This document shows, piece by piece, positions 18,077-27,038 of a DNA stretch of 64,000 bases. Positions within the stretch are counted from its first letter, which is position 1, and each line of letters starts with the position of its first letter. The notes beneath the pieces are model-generated. The model was not told the DNA's origin, made no database searches, and saw only the letters and a list, made by a program, of their open reading frames with translations. A program made the translations under genes and the position numbers. The stretch comes from Burkholderiales bacterium (GTDB lineage: Bacteria > Pseudomonadota > Gammaproteobacteria > Burkholderiales > Burkholderiaceae_C). The DNA is taken from positions 1 to 64,000 of the forward strand of contig JACPYV010000030.1 in NCBI GenBank assembly GCA_016195825.1, read 5' to 3'.

Positions 18077-19009
18077 TCAGAGTGCCAGCTCCCAGGTCTC
18101 GCTGATGACGTCCTGGCCGAAGCTGTGTGCGGCTTCGCTGCGCATGAGCTGGTAGCCCTCGGCGGCGTAGATTGCCCGCGCGGCCGTCAACGCACTCTGC
18201 GTTCCCAACACCACGCGCTGGTAGCCGGCGGCGCGCGCGAACTCGCTGCACTGACTCACGAGCCGCTTGCCCAGCCCGAGGCCTCGCGCGTGGGGCTCCA
18301 GCAGCAGCAGCCGCAGCTGGGCCACGCCGGGGCGCACTCGGCCAGTGGCCTCGTCACGGGCCTGCACGAGCAGGACGCTGCCCAGGCGTTCGGGCCCACG
18401 TGCGGCGATCCAGCAGGCCTCGCGCTCAGGCACGAGTCGGTCGACGAAGTCCGCGCAGATGCGCGCCACCAGGGCCTCGAAGCGCGCGTCCAGCCCGTAC
18501 TCGGCGGCGTAGACGGCGCCGTGGCGCTCGATGATCCAGCCGAGGTCGCCGGGTTGTGGTGGGCGCAGTTCGACTGGAGCGCCCTCGGGTTCCAGCACGG
18601 CCTGGATGCGTGTCATCGCGCCGACCAAGGCCAGGCGCTGTGGCGCAGACAGCGGCTCGAGCAGTGCCTCGGTCTCGGCCTGGCTGCCGCGGTCCAGCGG
18701 GGCGAAGGCGCGCTTTCCGGCGGTGCTGAGTTTGAGGAGGATTTGCCGCCCGTCGCTCGGGTGGGCCTGGCTGGCCAGCAGGCCGCGATTCTTCAGCCCG
18801 CGCAGCAGCCGGCTCAGGTAGCCGGCGTCCAGCTGCAGGCTTTTGCTGAGTGCCGACGCACTGACCGGCGCGTGGTGGGCCAGCTCCCACAGCAGGCGCG
18901 CTTCCGGCAGCGTGAAGTCGCTGCCCGACAGCTTGGGGGCCAGCACGCCGATGCGGCGCGTGTAGAAGCGGTTGAAGGCGCGGACATCCAGTGCGTGATC
19001 GGCAGTCAT
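18077..19009 (-). CDS. MarR regulator fused to GNAT acetyltransferase
   Basis: A 310-aa two-domain protein. Residues about 1-145 form a MarR winged helix (LPEARLLWELAHHAPVSASALSKSLQLDAGYLSRLLRGLKNRGLL, with the wing HPSDGRQILLKLSTAGK). Residues about 147-310 form a GNAT domain (LGWIIERHGAVYAAEYGLD, LLLEPHARGLGLGKRLVSQC with the acetyl-CoA loop, and AIYAAEGYQLMRSE). Such fusions are known, and for a few members peptide or small-molecule acetylation linked to resistance has been suggested, but the substrate here is unknown. It diverges from a small gene across 86 bp containing two dyads, suggesting autoregulation. Confidence 0.88.
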   Translation of the reverse strand: MTADHALDVRAFNRFYTRRIGVLAPKLSGSDFTLPEARLLWELAHHAPVSASALSKSLQLDAGYLSRLLRGLKNRGLLASQAHPSDGRQILLKLSTAGKRAFAPLDRGSQAETEALLEPLSAPQRLALVGAMTRIQAVLEPEGAPVELRPPQPGDLGWIIERHGAVYAAEYGLDARFEALVARICADFVDRLVPEREACWIAARGPERLGSVLLVQARDEATGRVRPGVAQLRLLLLEPHARGLGLGKRLVSQCSEFARAAGYQRVVLGTQSALTAARAIYAAEGYQLMRSEAAHSFGQDVISETWELAL

Positions 19010-19018
19010 GTCGATATC

Positions 19019-19045
19019 ATCTGCAGATTGATTGCTTTTGGCAAT
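19019..19045. promoter_or_regulatory. Two dyads upstream of the MarR-GNAT gene
   Basis: Immediately before the MarR-GNAT start lie a perfect 10-bp palindrome ATCTGCAGAT (19019-19028) and an inverted repeat ATTGC-TTTTG-GCAAT (19031-19045). The region is AT-rich relative to its surroundings and shared with the divergent small gene. MarR proteins bind such dyads in their own promoters, so this is a candidate operator. Confidence 0.5.
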
Positions 19046-19095
19046 TAATTGGCTGCGCGCTACGCTGTAGCCGTCATTGCAAAGAGGAGACCCGC

Positions 19096-19368
19096 TTGGG
19101 CATCGTGGTTTATTGGCTCGAAGGTGACGAGGAGCACATCGCGCCCGTCTGCCAGTTCTTCGGCAGCACCGAACTCACGCAGGCGCTGGCCTGGGCCGAG
19201 GAGCGGCGGCGGCAAGGTTGCCACCATGTCAGCATCTCGACCGAACTTGAAGACCATGTCGGCCGGGCGGGCGTGGCGGCTGTCGAGGCGGGGAAGACGC
19301 CGGACGGGCAGGCCTACGAATGGTCCAAGGCCGGCCGAGCCGGCAAGGTGAGGCGGGGCAAAGGCTAG
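19096..19368 (+). CDS. Small conserved-looking protein, unknown function (TTG start)
   Basis: A 90-aa soluble protein I cannot assign. It starts with TTG at 19096, supported by a strong AGAGGAGA Shine-Dalgarno at 19083-19090 with normal spacing; no ATG lies in the right place. The N-terminal part (GIVVYWLEGDEEHIAPVCQFF, then TQALAWAEERRRQG, HHVSISTELEDHVG) reads as a compact alpha/beta domain, and the C-terminus is basic (KVRRGKG). It diverges from the MarR-GNAT gene and shares its regulatory gap, so it may be under that regulator. Confidence 0.65.
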   Translation: MGIVVYWLEGDEEHIAPVCQFFGSTELTQALAWAEERRRQGCHHVSISTELEDHVGRAGVAAVEAGKTPDGQAYEWSKAGRAGKVRRGKG

Positions 19369-19373
19369 GTGAC

Positions 19374-19412
19374 AAAAAAGAACAGCCGGTGCCCGATGGC
19401 AGCCGGCTGTTC
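19374..19412 (-). terminator. Intrinsic terminator for the downstream lipoprotein gene (minus strand)
   Basis: Ten-base perfect stem GAACAGCCGG/CCGGCTGTTC (19380-19389 with 19403-19412) with further TGCC/GGCA pairing in the loop. On the minus strand it is followed by six T residues (A-run at 19374-19379). It lies 28 bp beyond the stop of the minus-strand lipoprotein gene at 19441. Confidence 0.85.
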
Positions 19413-19440
19413 GCGGTTCAGTTGAGCGAGATGTTTCGCG

Positions 19441-20034
19441 TCACTTTTCCCCGTTGGACGTGTATTCGACATCCGTCACGAGACCGCCCGCGTCGAACGA
19501 CACGACCAGTGACTTGGCATAGAACTTCATGTTGAACACGCTGCCCTTGACGTGAGAGTAGCTGTAGATGAATGCCGTCTCGCCCTTGTTCTTGATGAAC
19601 GGGTGGATGCCGCGCCCGTTGGGATTGCCCAGCAGCGCGATCACGTCGGCGCGGGTCGACTTGCCTTTGACGATGCTGCCAATCTTGGAATCGTCGAAAT
19701 CGGTGGCGTCGTTCGGGAACGAGCTGACGAATTCTTCGGCTACCAGCAGGTCGTTGAAGGTCAGGAACACCTGGGCGCGCGCTGGGGTCACGCCGGGGTA
19801 CTTGCCGGAGCCGGCGCCTTCGGCGTACGCGTAACGCGACTGCTTCAGCTTTTCACCGTTGCGCAACAGCTCGCCCGTTTGCTGCGGGGCTCCCATGACC
19901 TGGGCCACTTGAGCCGCCGTCGATTTACCGACCTCCAGGGCTCCGGCATCGGGGCGTTTGAAGTTGGTGCCGGCGCAGCCGACGAGGAAGGTTGCAGAAG
20001 CAGCGACCAGCAGGAGACGAAGCATGTTGGACAT
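19441..20034 (-). CDS. Lipoprotein with two SmpA/OmlA-like repeats
   Basis: A 197-aa lipoprotein with signal peptide and lipobox LVGC. Two similar segments follow: LEVGKSTAAQVAQVMGAPQQTG near residue 34 and IVKGKSTRADVIALLGNPNGRG near residue 122. Each has the G-K-T/S-T-x-x-x-V-x-x-x-x-G-x-P pattern of the SmpA/OmlA (BamE-like) fold. Outer-membrane or periplasmic localisation is expected. Partner and role are unknown; it is not BamE itself, which is shorter with one repeat. An alternative start lies at 20025. It is followed by a strong terminator, so it is a single-gene unit. Confidence 0.72.
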   Translation of the reverse strand: MSNMLRLLLVAASATFLVGCAGTNFKRPDAGALEVGKSTAAQVAQVMGAPQQTGELLRNGEKLKQSRYAYAEGAGSGKYPGVTPARAQVFLTFNDLLVAEEFVSSFPNDATDFDDSKIGSIVKGKSTRADVIALLGNPNGRGIHPFIKNKGETAFIYSYSHVKGSVFNMKFYAKSLVVSFDAGGLVTDVEYTSNGEK

Positions 20035-20220
20035 GATGTTGTTTGTAGTGAGCGGGGATTGCTCGGCAAAGCCCTCGTGCGCGAGCGCCGCGGATTTTGG
20101 TCAGCGACGACGTCGACCACGCTAGGGATGAGCCGCGCCGCTCATGGGCAATATTGACGTGAATCGCCTTGCTCCCGGGCTCAGGCGGGGTCGCGAGGGG
20201 CGCTTCTCTAAAATGCGGCG

Positions 20221-22572
20221 ATGACCCTTTCTCCCGTCGACGTGCAGGCCAGCCCGCTCCTGAAGAACCTGAACCCCGAGCAGCTTGCCGCCGTGACAGC
20301 GGAACCCGCGCCCGCCCTGATCCTGGCTGGTGCCGGCTCCGGCAAGACCCGCGTGCTGACCACGCGCATCGCCTGGCTGCTGAACACCGGCCAAGTCAGC
20401 CCCGGCGGCATCATGGCCGTGACGTTCACGAACAAGGCCGCCAAAGAGATGCTGACGCGTCTTTCGACGATGCTGCCTTTCAACGTGCGCGGCATGTGGA
20501 TAGGCACCTTCCACGGCCTGTGCAACCGCTTCCTGCGCGCGCACTGGAAGCTGGCCAACCTGCCGCAGGCTTTCCAAATCCTGGACGCCAGCGACACGAC
20601 CTCGGCTGTCAAGCGCGTCATCAAGGCGATGAAGCTTGACGAGGAGCGCTTTGTCCCCAAGCAGGTCGGCTGGTTCATTGCCGGCTGCAAGGAAGACGGC
20701 CACCGTCCGGGCGATGTTGAGGCGCGCGACGAGCAGACCAAGACCCTCGTCGAGATCTACGCCAACTACGAGGACCAGTGTCAGCGCGAGGGCGTGGTGG
20801 ACTTCGCCGAGCTGATGCTGCGCAGCTACGAGCTGCTGCGCGACAACCAGGCCGTGCGGGAGCACTACCAGCAGCGCTTCCGCCACATCCTGGTCGACGA
20901 GTTCCAGGACACCAACAAGCTGCAGTACGCCTGGCTGAAGATGTTTGCGCCGCCGGGTGCAGGCAACGGCCAGAGTCTGCTGGCCGTGGGCGATGACGAC
21001 CAGAGCATCTACGCCTTCCGCGGCGCGCGCGTGGGCAACATGGCTGACTTCGAGCGCGAGTACCGGGTCAAGAAGGTCATCAAGCTGGAGCAGAACTACC
21101 GCAGCTTCGGCCACATCCTGGACGCTGCCAACGAGCTCATCAGCCGCAACAGCCAGCGCCTGGGCAAGACGCTGCGCACCGATGCCGGCCTGGGCGAGCC
21201 CATTCGCGTGCAGGAGGCGCCCAGCGACTTCGCCGAGGCGCAATGGATCATCGAGGAGATCCAGAGCCTGCACCGCGGCGGGCTGGACCGGCAGGAGATC
21301 GCCATCCTGTACCGCAGCAACGCGCAGTCGCGGGTCATCGAGTCGGGGCTGTTCAATGCGGGCATCCCGTACCGCGTCTACGGCGGCCTGCGCTTCTTCG
21401 AGCGTGCCGAGGTTAAGCATGCGCTGGCCTATCTGCGCCTGCTTGAGAACCCCAGCGACGACACGAGTTTCCTGCGTGTGGTGAACTTCCCGACCCGCGG
21501 CATCGGTGCCAAGACGCTGGAGAACCTGCAGGACGCCGCCAAGGCCACGGGCCGCAGCCTTTACCAGAGCGTCAGTGCCATCCAGGGCAAGGGCGGCGCC
21601 AACCTGCTGGCCTTCACCAACCTCATCGACTCCACGCGCAACCTCACGCAGGGCATGACGCTGCGCGAGATCATCGAGCAGGTGCTGGAGACCTCGGGCC
21701 TGGCGGAATTCTACCGCACCGACAAGGACGGCGCCGAGCGGCTGGAGAACCTGGACGAACTGGTCAACGCGGCCGAGGCCTTCGTCATGCAGGAGGGCTT
21801 CGGCAAGAACGCCGTGGGGCTGCCTGTGGACGAAGTGGCCGAGTCCGGTACGCCCGGTGCCGTGCCTGATGCCGAGACGGGCGAGATCATGTCACCGCTG
21901 GTCGCCTTCCTCACTCATGCCTCGCTGGAGGCCGGTGACAACCAGGCCCAGGCCGGGCAGGACGCCGTGCAGCTGATGACCGTGCACTCGGCCAAGGGGC
22001 TGGAGTTCGACGCGGTATTCATCACTGGCTTGGAAGAAGGCCTGTTCCCGCACGAGAACGCGATGTCCGACCACGACGGGCTGGAAGAGGAGCGGCGCCT
22101 GATGTACGTGGCCATCACGCGGGCGCGACAAAAGCTGAGCTTGAGCTTCTGCCAGACGCGCATGCTGCACGGCCAGACCCGCTACAACGTCAAGAGCCGC
22201 TTCTTCGACGAGCTGCCCGAGGGCGCGCTGAAATGGCTGACGCCGCGCAACCAGGGTTTCGGCTCGGGTTTTGCGCGCGAATACCAGCAGGCCTGGGACC
22301 GTGGCTCGGGCCTCAAGGGCATGGTGGGCGCCGGCCGGGTGGAGAAGGCGGCCTGGGTGGAGCCTCCGGTGCCGGCCGCCATGAAGCAGAAGGTGTCGAA
22401 CGAACATGGCGGCCTGCGCGTAGGCAAGGGCGTGTTCCACAACAAGTTCGGCGAAGGCGTGCTGCTGACGCTGGAAGGCGGCGGAACCGACGCTCGCGCG
22501 CAAGTCAACTTCGGCCGCCACGGCACCAAGTGGCTGGCGTTGTCGGTGGCCAAGCTCACTCCCATCGACTGA
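20221..22572 (+). CDS. uvrD: UvrD/PcrA-family DNA helicase
   Basis: A superfamily 1A 3'-5' DNA helicase for mismatch and nucleotide-excision repair. The 783-aa protein shows all helicase motifs in order: Q-motif LNPEQLAAV, Walker A LAGAGSGKTR, motif Ia TFTNKAAKEM, Walker B LVDEFQDTN, motif III VGDDDQSIYAFRGA, motif IV QNYRS, motif V VHSAKGLEFDAVFITGLEEGLFP and motif VI EERRLMYVAITRAR. The C-terminal GKGVFHNKFGEGVLLTLEG segment is the UvrD/PcrA tail that contacts RNA polymerase. A TAAAAT box lies 8 bp before the ATG, so the leader is very short. The thioesterase gene follows after 16 bp. Confidence 0.93.
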   Translation: MTLSPVDVQASPLLKNLNPEQLAAVTAEPAPALILAGAGSGKTRVLTTRIAWLLNTGQVSPGGIMAVTFTNKAAKEMLTRLSTMLPFNVRGMWIGTFHGLCNRFLRAHWKLANLPQAFQILDASDTTSAVKRVIKAMKLDEERFVPKQVGWFIAGCKEDGHRPGDVEARDEQTKTLVEIYANYEDQCQREGVVDFAELMLRSYELLRDNQAVREHYQQRFRHILVDEFQDTNKLQYAWLKMFAPPGAGNGQSLLAVGDDDQSIYAFRGARVGNMADFEREYRVKKVIKLEQNYRSFGHILDAANELISRNSQRLGKTLRTDAGLGEPIRVQEAPSDFAEAQWIIEEIQSLHRGGLDRQEIAILYRSNAQSRVIESGLFNAGIPYRVYGGLRFFERAEVKHALAYLRLLENPSDDTSFLRVVNFPTRGIGAKTLENLQDAAKATGRSLYQSVSAIQGKGGANLLAFTNLIDSTRNLTQGMTLREIIEQVLETSGLAEFYRTDKDGAERLENLDELVNAAEAFVMQEGFGKNAVGLPVDEVAESGTPGAVPDAETGEIMSPLVAFLTHASLEAGDNQAQAGQDAVQLMTVHSAKGLEFDAVFITGLEEGLFPHENAMSDHDGLEEERRLMYVAITRARQKLSLSFCQTRMLHGQTRYNVKSRFFDELPEGALKWLTPRNQGFGSGFAREYQQAWDRGSGLKGMVGAGRVEKAAWVEPPVPAAMKQKVSNEHGGLRVGKGVFHNKFGEGVLLTLEGGGTDARAQVNFGRHGTKWLALSVAKLTPID

Positions 22573-22588
22573 CCGGCTTCGCATCACC

Positions 22589-23011
22589 ATGACTGAACAC
22601 CGCCCCTCGCGTGCCGAACTGACCGCTTTCCTGGAGGCCGAGTTCCCGCAGAACCGCTGCACGCTGGAAGAGCTCGACGAGGACGGCAGCGTCGTCGTCG
22701 CCCACCCGGTCGGCGAGAGCGAGCTGCGCCCGGGTGGCACCGTGTCAGGCCCGGTCATGATGACGCTGGCCGACGTGGCGCTGTACATCGCCATCCTGGC
22801 GCGCATCGGCATCGTGCCGTTGGCGGTGACGACCAACCTGGCCATCAACTTCCTGCGCAAGCCGCGTGCCGACCGGCGCGTCGTCGCGCGCTGCCGGCTG
22901 ATGAAGCTGGGCAAGTCTCTCGCGGTGGGAGAGGTGTGGATCTATTCCGAAGGCGAAGACGAGCCGGTCGCGCACGCGACGGGCACGTATGCCATCCCGC
23001 GGGAGCGCTGA
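22589..23011 (+). CDS. PaaI-type hotdog-fold thioesterase
   Basis: A 140-aa cytoplasmic hotdog protein predicted to hydrolyse acyl-CoA thioesters. Family features include LRPGGTVSGPVMMTLADVALYIAIL (catalytic-helix region with the conserved D), AVTTNLAINFLRKP and the ATGTYAIP ending. It starts 16 bp after the helicase gene and may be co-transcribed with it, though no functional relation is evident. The physiological acyl-CoA is unknown. Confidence 0.85.
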   Translation: MTEHRPSRAELTAFLEAEFPQNRCTLEELDEDGSVVVAHPVGESELRPGGTVSGPVMMTLADVALYIAILARIGIVPLAVTTNLAINFLRKPRADRRVVARCRLMKLGKSLAVGEVWIYSEGEDEPVAHATGTYAIPRER

Positions 23012-23052
23012 GTCTGGAGGCCCCGGGGTCAGCCGGCCGCCGCGCAGTAACG

Positions 23053-23077
23053 AAAAAGGGCTGCTCGCGCAGCCCTT
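23053..23077 (-). terminator. Intrinsic terminator downstream of phoX (minus strand)
   Basis: Stem GGGCTGC-TCGC-GCAGCCC (23058-23075), extended by AA/TT pairing and followed on the minus strand by five T residues. It lies 26 bp past the phoX stop. It may also slow plus-strand transcription from the thioesterase gene. Confidence 0.85.
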
Positions 23078-23103
23078 GCATGACTCGCCGGTCAGCTTGG
23101 CGT

Positions 23104-25086
23104 TCAGGCGATCTTGCCCAGCTTCATGCCGGTCGCTGCGCCGGTCAGGTAGCCGACCTGCGCGCCGAAGCGGTCCTTGTAGTTGGCGCGCACCAGCGGG
23201 TCCAGCGCGGCCTTGACCTTGTCGTGCAGTCCGGTACCGCTGGCGTTGGTGATCCAGTCGCCCGGGTGCTGGAAGTTGCTGGTGATGTAGGTCCAGCCGT
23301 TCAGGTCGTCCACCACGCCCAGGCCCGTGGCTTCGGCGCCGGAGGGCATGGACGCGACGCGGCTCAGCACCTTGGTGTCGACGTTGTAGGCCCAGATGAA
23401 GTTGTTGACGTGGTAGCTGCTGTCCTCGCCGATGAAGAGGGTGCGCAGCTTCTCGGAGAACTTCAGGTTGTCCGGCGCGCCGACCTTGTCGGGGTTGGCC
23501 AGGTTGCCCAGGGTGTCTGCGGTGGCCAAGTCTTCGCCGACCAGCAGCGTCTTGGTCAGCGACGGCACCCATTCGCTGTTGATGGCGGTGCCGGCGCTGT
23601 CCTTCTGGCCGGCGCTCAGCGTGTGGGCCAGCACGCCACCGGCGTTCAAGGCCTTGTCGATGGTGATGTTGTAGTCAGCGTTCCAGGCCGCGTTGCCGCG
23701 CACCATGGAGCTCTGCATGTTCTGCAGCGCCGAGTAGGCGACTTTGTCCTTGGCGTTGACGGTCGTGCCTTCCATCTTGGTGAAGGCCATGGAGCCGCCC
23801 TTGATCGCAGCGTAGCGGTGGGTCTCCAGGAAGGCGGCGGCCTTGTCCATGCCGGCCTTCACGCGCACCCACTGCACCTTGCCGCTGAGCCAGATCTTGG
23901 TGTAGCTGGCGTCCAGCGGGTCGGTGGTGGCCACGTCCATGATGTCGGCGGGCTTGAGCGTGTCGGCCAGCGCCTTGATCTCGGCGCTGGTGGCCGAGCC
24001 CAGCTTGATCCAGGTGATGGCAGCACCCGCGGCGGCCGGGTCCAGCGAGAAGCCGGCGCCGAACTTGGCGACGTACAGCGTGCCGGCGGAGAGGTCCTTC
24101 TCCTTGTCGGCCACGAACAGGAAGAAGCCGCCGTTGGTCGCGTCGTCACCCATGATGGCGGTGCGGTTGTCGGGCATGACCTGGATCAGCTCATGCGAGA
24201 TGCGGCCCAGGCAGTAGTGCTTCTTGATGGTGCCGGTGCCGTCGGGGTTGACCGTGACTTCGGGCAGGTGGCCGTAGTGGTAGGGGTTGGCCTTGGTCGC
24301 GTCGCCGAACAGGTTCAGGCTGTAGGCCTTGAACTGCGCGTTGCCGGCGATGGTGAACGCATCGGGTTCGTACTCCTCGCTGGACAGGTGGGTACCCCAG
24401 GGCGACAAGCTGGCGCCACAAGTGATCCACAGGCCCATGGCCGGCGCGGTGTCCACGTTGTGGTACTTGACCAGCGACAGCTTGCCGGTGGCGGGGTCCT
24501 GGTCCAGCGTCAGCACAGCGATGGGGGAGGGCAGCCGGCCGTACATGTCGGTCTTGCCGTCCTGGGCCCAGGTCGTGTATTCGAACTGCACGACGGCGAA
24601 CACGGTATTGCCCTTGACGCCGGCGACGGTGGCGCTGTCGAGCTTGAGCAGCGAGGTGCCGTCGGGCGAGTCACTGAAGAACTGGCGCTCCTTGCCAGCC
24701 ACGGTCGCGTCGATGATGGGCTTGCCGGCGAAGTCCACATAGCCGCCCGCCAGCAGGGTGCCGCCTTTGCCGTCTGGCACCAAGTCGCCGGTCGTGAAGA
24801 AGGGCGCGTAGGCCAGCGAGAAGCCCTGCGTGGTCTCGTCGCTGAACTTGACCGTCAGCGTCGAGCTGACCAGCGTCTTGGCCATGTCGGCCGGTGTGAC
24901 CAGGCTGGGCGCGGCCATGGCGGTGAAGCTGGCGGAGGCGAAACTGGGCTTGGACGCAGCGTCGTCACTGCCGCCGCCGCAGGCGGTCAGCAGGCTGCCC
25001 AGCGCGGTGCCGCCCAGCGGCAGCATGAGCGGGGCGCCCAGGAACTTCAGGGCTTGGCGACGATGGAGAGCGTGGGATTGGGACAT
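23104..25086 (-). CDS. phoX: PhoX-family phosphatase (DUF839)
   Basis: A 660-aa exported protein of the PhoX family, calcium/iron-dependent phosphomonoesterases that release phosphate from organic esters. The N-terminus carries a twin-arginine-like signal (HRRQALKFLGAP) and a possible lipobox (LLTAC) before a GGGS linker. Family segments include WGTHLSSEEYEPDAF, GRISHELIQVMPDNRTAIMGDD, GGFFLFVADKEKDLSAGTLYVAKF and LFIGEDSSYHVNNFIWAYNVD. The residues E-E and D-D in these segments correspond to metal-binding positions in the family. It has its own terminator. No Pho box was recognised upstream. Confidence 0.85.
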   Translation of the reverse strand: MSQSHALHRRQALKFLGAPLMLPLGGTALGSLLTACGGGSDDAASKPSFASASFTAMAAPSLVTPADMAKTLVSSTLTVKFSDETTQGFSLAYAPFFTTGDLVPDGKGGTLLAGGYVDFAGKPIIDATVAGKERQFFSDSPDGTSLLKLDSATVAGVKGNTVFAVVQFEYTTWAQDGKTDMYGRLPSPIAVLTLDQDPATGKLSLVKYHNVDTAPAMGLWITCGASLSPWGTHLSSEEYEPDAFTIAGNAQFKAYSLNLFGDATKANPYHYGHLPEVTVNPDGTGTIKKHYCLGRISHELIQVMPDNRTAIMGDDATNGGFFLFVADKEKDLSAGTLYVAKFGAGFSLDPAAAGAAITWIKLGSATSAEIKALADTLKPADIMDVATTDPLDASYTKIWLSGKVQWVRVKAGMDKAAAFLETHRYAAIKGGSMAFTKMEGTTVNAKDKVAYSALQNMQSSMVRGNAAWNADYNITIDKALNAGGVLAHTLSAGQKDSAGTAINSEWVPSLTKTLLVGEDLATADTLGNLANPDKVGAPDNLKFSEKLRTLFIGEDSSYHVNNFIWAYNVDTKVLSRVASMPSGAEATGLGVVDDLNGWTYITSNFQHPGDWITNASGTGLHDKVKAALDPLVRANYKDRFGAQVGYLTGAATGMKLGKIA

Positions 25087-25176
25087 GAAAGCGGCAGGGA
25101 CTGCCCGTGCAAAGGAAGCGCGGCAATCTATGCAACTTGCATGTCGGCCTCGTGAAAAACCGAGGGCCGAGTCGGG

Positions 25177-25998
25177 TCAGGGCTGGCCGTCGAGCAGGTT
25201 CTGCGGTGCGCCGAACATGAAGCAGTCGACGAAGCTGAAGTAGAGCGAGGCGTAGAACACCGTCCAGATCAGCATGCCGCCGACCATCATCGCCACGGGC
25301 GCCGCCTGCAGCATTCCCAGCGCCGTGAAGGCCAGCGTGATCACACCCGACATGGTCAGGAACAGGGCTGCCCACAGCAGCGCATTGAGCCCGAACGCCG
25401 CCTTGTTGCGCCACAGCGCCAGCGTGCTGGAAAACAGCGCCTGGCCCACGCTCTGCCCGCCCCAGTGGATGAGCGCCGGCGCGTGCCAGTAGGGCACGGA
25501 CAGCACGGCCAGGCCGCCGAAGCGCAGCAGCGAGCCCCACAGGATGCGCGGGTCGGTGGCGGCGTTGGCTATGGCCTCCGAGCTGGCCTGCTTGGCCATC
25601 AGGTCCATCAACTCCTGCGTCACGTCGCCGTCGATAGCGTTGGCTGCCAGCAGCACCAGCCAGGCCAGCAGCGCGAAGCTGGCGCTCAACACCAACTGGC
25701 GCTGGCGGCGCTCGGGTGTGAGCCGCAGCGGTGCAAAGAACACGGCCGCGGTGGGCACCTTTTTCTGCAGCACAAGGTGCGTGGCCAGCATGAAGCCCAG
25801 CGTGCACAGCGGCACGGCCATCAAGGCCAGCACGCCGCCCACCAGCGGCAGCGCGGCCAGCAGCACGGAGATCATCAGCGACAAGCCCATCAGCGCCGCC
25901 ATCGCCAGCGGCTGGCGTTGGAAGACCTTGAAGCCGTGGCGTATCCACAGCCGGCCGTTGCGCGCCGGCACGTCCTGCAGGTGCAGCTGCATGGTCAT
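25177..25998 (-). CDS. BPSS1780-family integral membrane protein
   Basis: A 273-aa multi-spanning inner-membrane protein with about six hydrophobic segments (for example LMISVLLAALPLVGGVLALMAVPL and FALLAWLVLLAANAI). The N-terminus LQDVPARNGRLWIRHGFKVFQRQP and C-terminus YFSFVDCFMFGA match the BPSS1780 family of betaproteobacteria, whose function is not known. The ATG overlaps the homoserine kinase stop codon by four bases, so the two are co-translated. A weak hairpin follows its stop near 25145-25170, without a clear T-tract. Confidence 0.82.
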   Translation of the reverse strand: MTMQLHLQDVPARNGRLWIRHGFKVFQRQPLAMAALMGLSLMISVLLAALPLVGGVLALMAVPLCTLGFMLATHLVLQKKVPTAAVFFAPLRLTPERRQRQLVLSASFALLAWLVLLAANAIDGDVTQELMDLMAKQASSEAIANAATDPRILWGSLLRFGGLAVLSVPYWHAPALIHWGGQSVGQALFSSTLALWRNKAAFGLNALLWAALFLTMSGVITLAFTALGMLQAAPVAMMVGGMLIWTVFYASLYFSFVDCFMFGAPQNLLDGQP

Positions 25999-26993
25999 TT
26001 GGCCACTCCGCCGTGCAGCGCATGCCAGGGCTTGGCAATGCGCTCACGCAGGACGCGCTCGAAGTGGCGCGGGTCATGCGCCTTCAGCAGGCTGGCCTCG
26101 CGCGGCAGGTGCAGGTCGTACAGCCGAGACAACCAGAAGCGCAGCGCCGCCGCGCGCAGCAGCGCGGGCAGCAGGCGGTGCTCGGCGCCGGACAGCGGCC
26201 GCTCGCTCTCGTAGGCAGCGACGAAGACGCTGGCGCGCTCCTCGATGAGGCAGCCGGTGGTCAGGTCGATGCACCAGTCGTTCAGGCACACCGCCAGGTC
26301 GAACAGCCAGGTGTCGCAACCGGCGAAATAGAAGTCGAAGAAGCCGGTCAGCCGCTCGCGGCCCGGGCCCTCGCCGGGCTCGAACATGACGTTGTCGCGG
26401 AACAGGTCGGCGTGGATGGGGCCGGACAGGTCGGTGTTCAGATGGGCGAACTCGGCGGACGCGGCGAGCTGCTCCTGGTAGGCCATCTCGCTTTTCAGCA
26501 GCTCGGCCTGAGGTGCGTCGAGGAAGGGCAGGATCTGCGGCGCCACCTCGCGCCACCAGGGCAGGCCGCGCAAGTTGGGCTGCTGCAGCGGGAAGTCGCG
26601 GCCGGCCAGGTGCATGCGGGCCAGCGTGGCGCCGACCTGCCGGCAGTGAAAGGCGTCGGGCGCGAGCTGGTGGCCGCCGTGCAGGCGGTCGACGATGGCC
26701 GCCGGCTTGCCCGCCACTTCAAAGAGGATCTCGCCGGCTGCGTCGGCATGCGGCTCGGGCACCGGCACGCCGCGCTGCGCCAGGTGCTGCATCAGCCGCA
26801 GGTAGAAGGGCAACTGCTCGGCCGTCAGGCGCTCGAACAGCGTGAGCACGTAGTGGCCTGACTCGCAGTCGACGAAGTAGTTGGTGTTCTCGATGCCGGC
26901 GCCGATGCCGCGCAGCGACGTGAGGCGCCCGAGGGCGAGGTGATCCAGCAGGGCTTGCGCCTGTGCGGCGCTGACTTCGGTGAAAACGGCCAT
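25995..26993 (-). CDS. thrB: Homoserine kinase, APH-fold type
   Basis: Phosphorylates homoserine in threonine synthesis. This 332-aa enzyme belongs to the aminoglycoside-phosphotransferase-fold ThrB used by many alpha- and betaproteobacteria, not the GHMP-type of E. coli. It begins MAVFTEVSAAQAQALLDHLALG. Diagnostic parts are GIGAGIENTNYFVD, HYVLTLFERL, the catalytic GPIHADLFRDNVMF and the metal-binding FFDFYFAGCDTWLFDLAVCLNDWC. It lies upstream of the BPSS1780 gene in a two-gene unit. Other threonine genes are not in the window. Confidence 0.92.
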   Translation of the reverse strand: MAVFTEVSAAQAQALLDHLALGRLTSLRGIGAGIENTNYFVDCESGHYVLTLFERLTAEQLPFYLRLMQHLAQRGVPVPEPHADAAGEILFEVAGKPAAIVDRLHGGHQLAPDAFHCRQVGATLARMHLAGRDFPLQQPNLRGLPWWREVAPQILPFLDAPQAELLKSEMAYQEQLAASAEFAHLNTDLSGPIHADLFRDNVMFEPGEGPGRERLTGFFDFYFAGCDTWLFDLAVCLNDWCIDLTTGCLIEERASVFVAAYESERPLSGAEHRLLPALLRAAALRFWLSRLYDLHLPREASLLKAHDPRHFERVLRERIAKPWHALHGGVAK

Positions 26994-27038
26994 GGGTCGG
27001 AGGAAAAGCGACTGAAACGGCCCGAAGGCCGCGCGCGA

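Noticed and set aside
22936-25155. Plus-strand open frame of 739 codons opposite phoX
   Set aside because: Antisense to PhoX, which has signal sequence, family motifs and its own terminator; the plus-strand frame has none.
25139-25176. Hairpin after the BPSS1780 gene as an intrinsic terminator
   Set aside because: The stem has a bulge and there is no T-tract after it on the minus strand.
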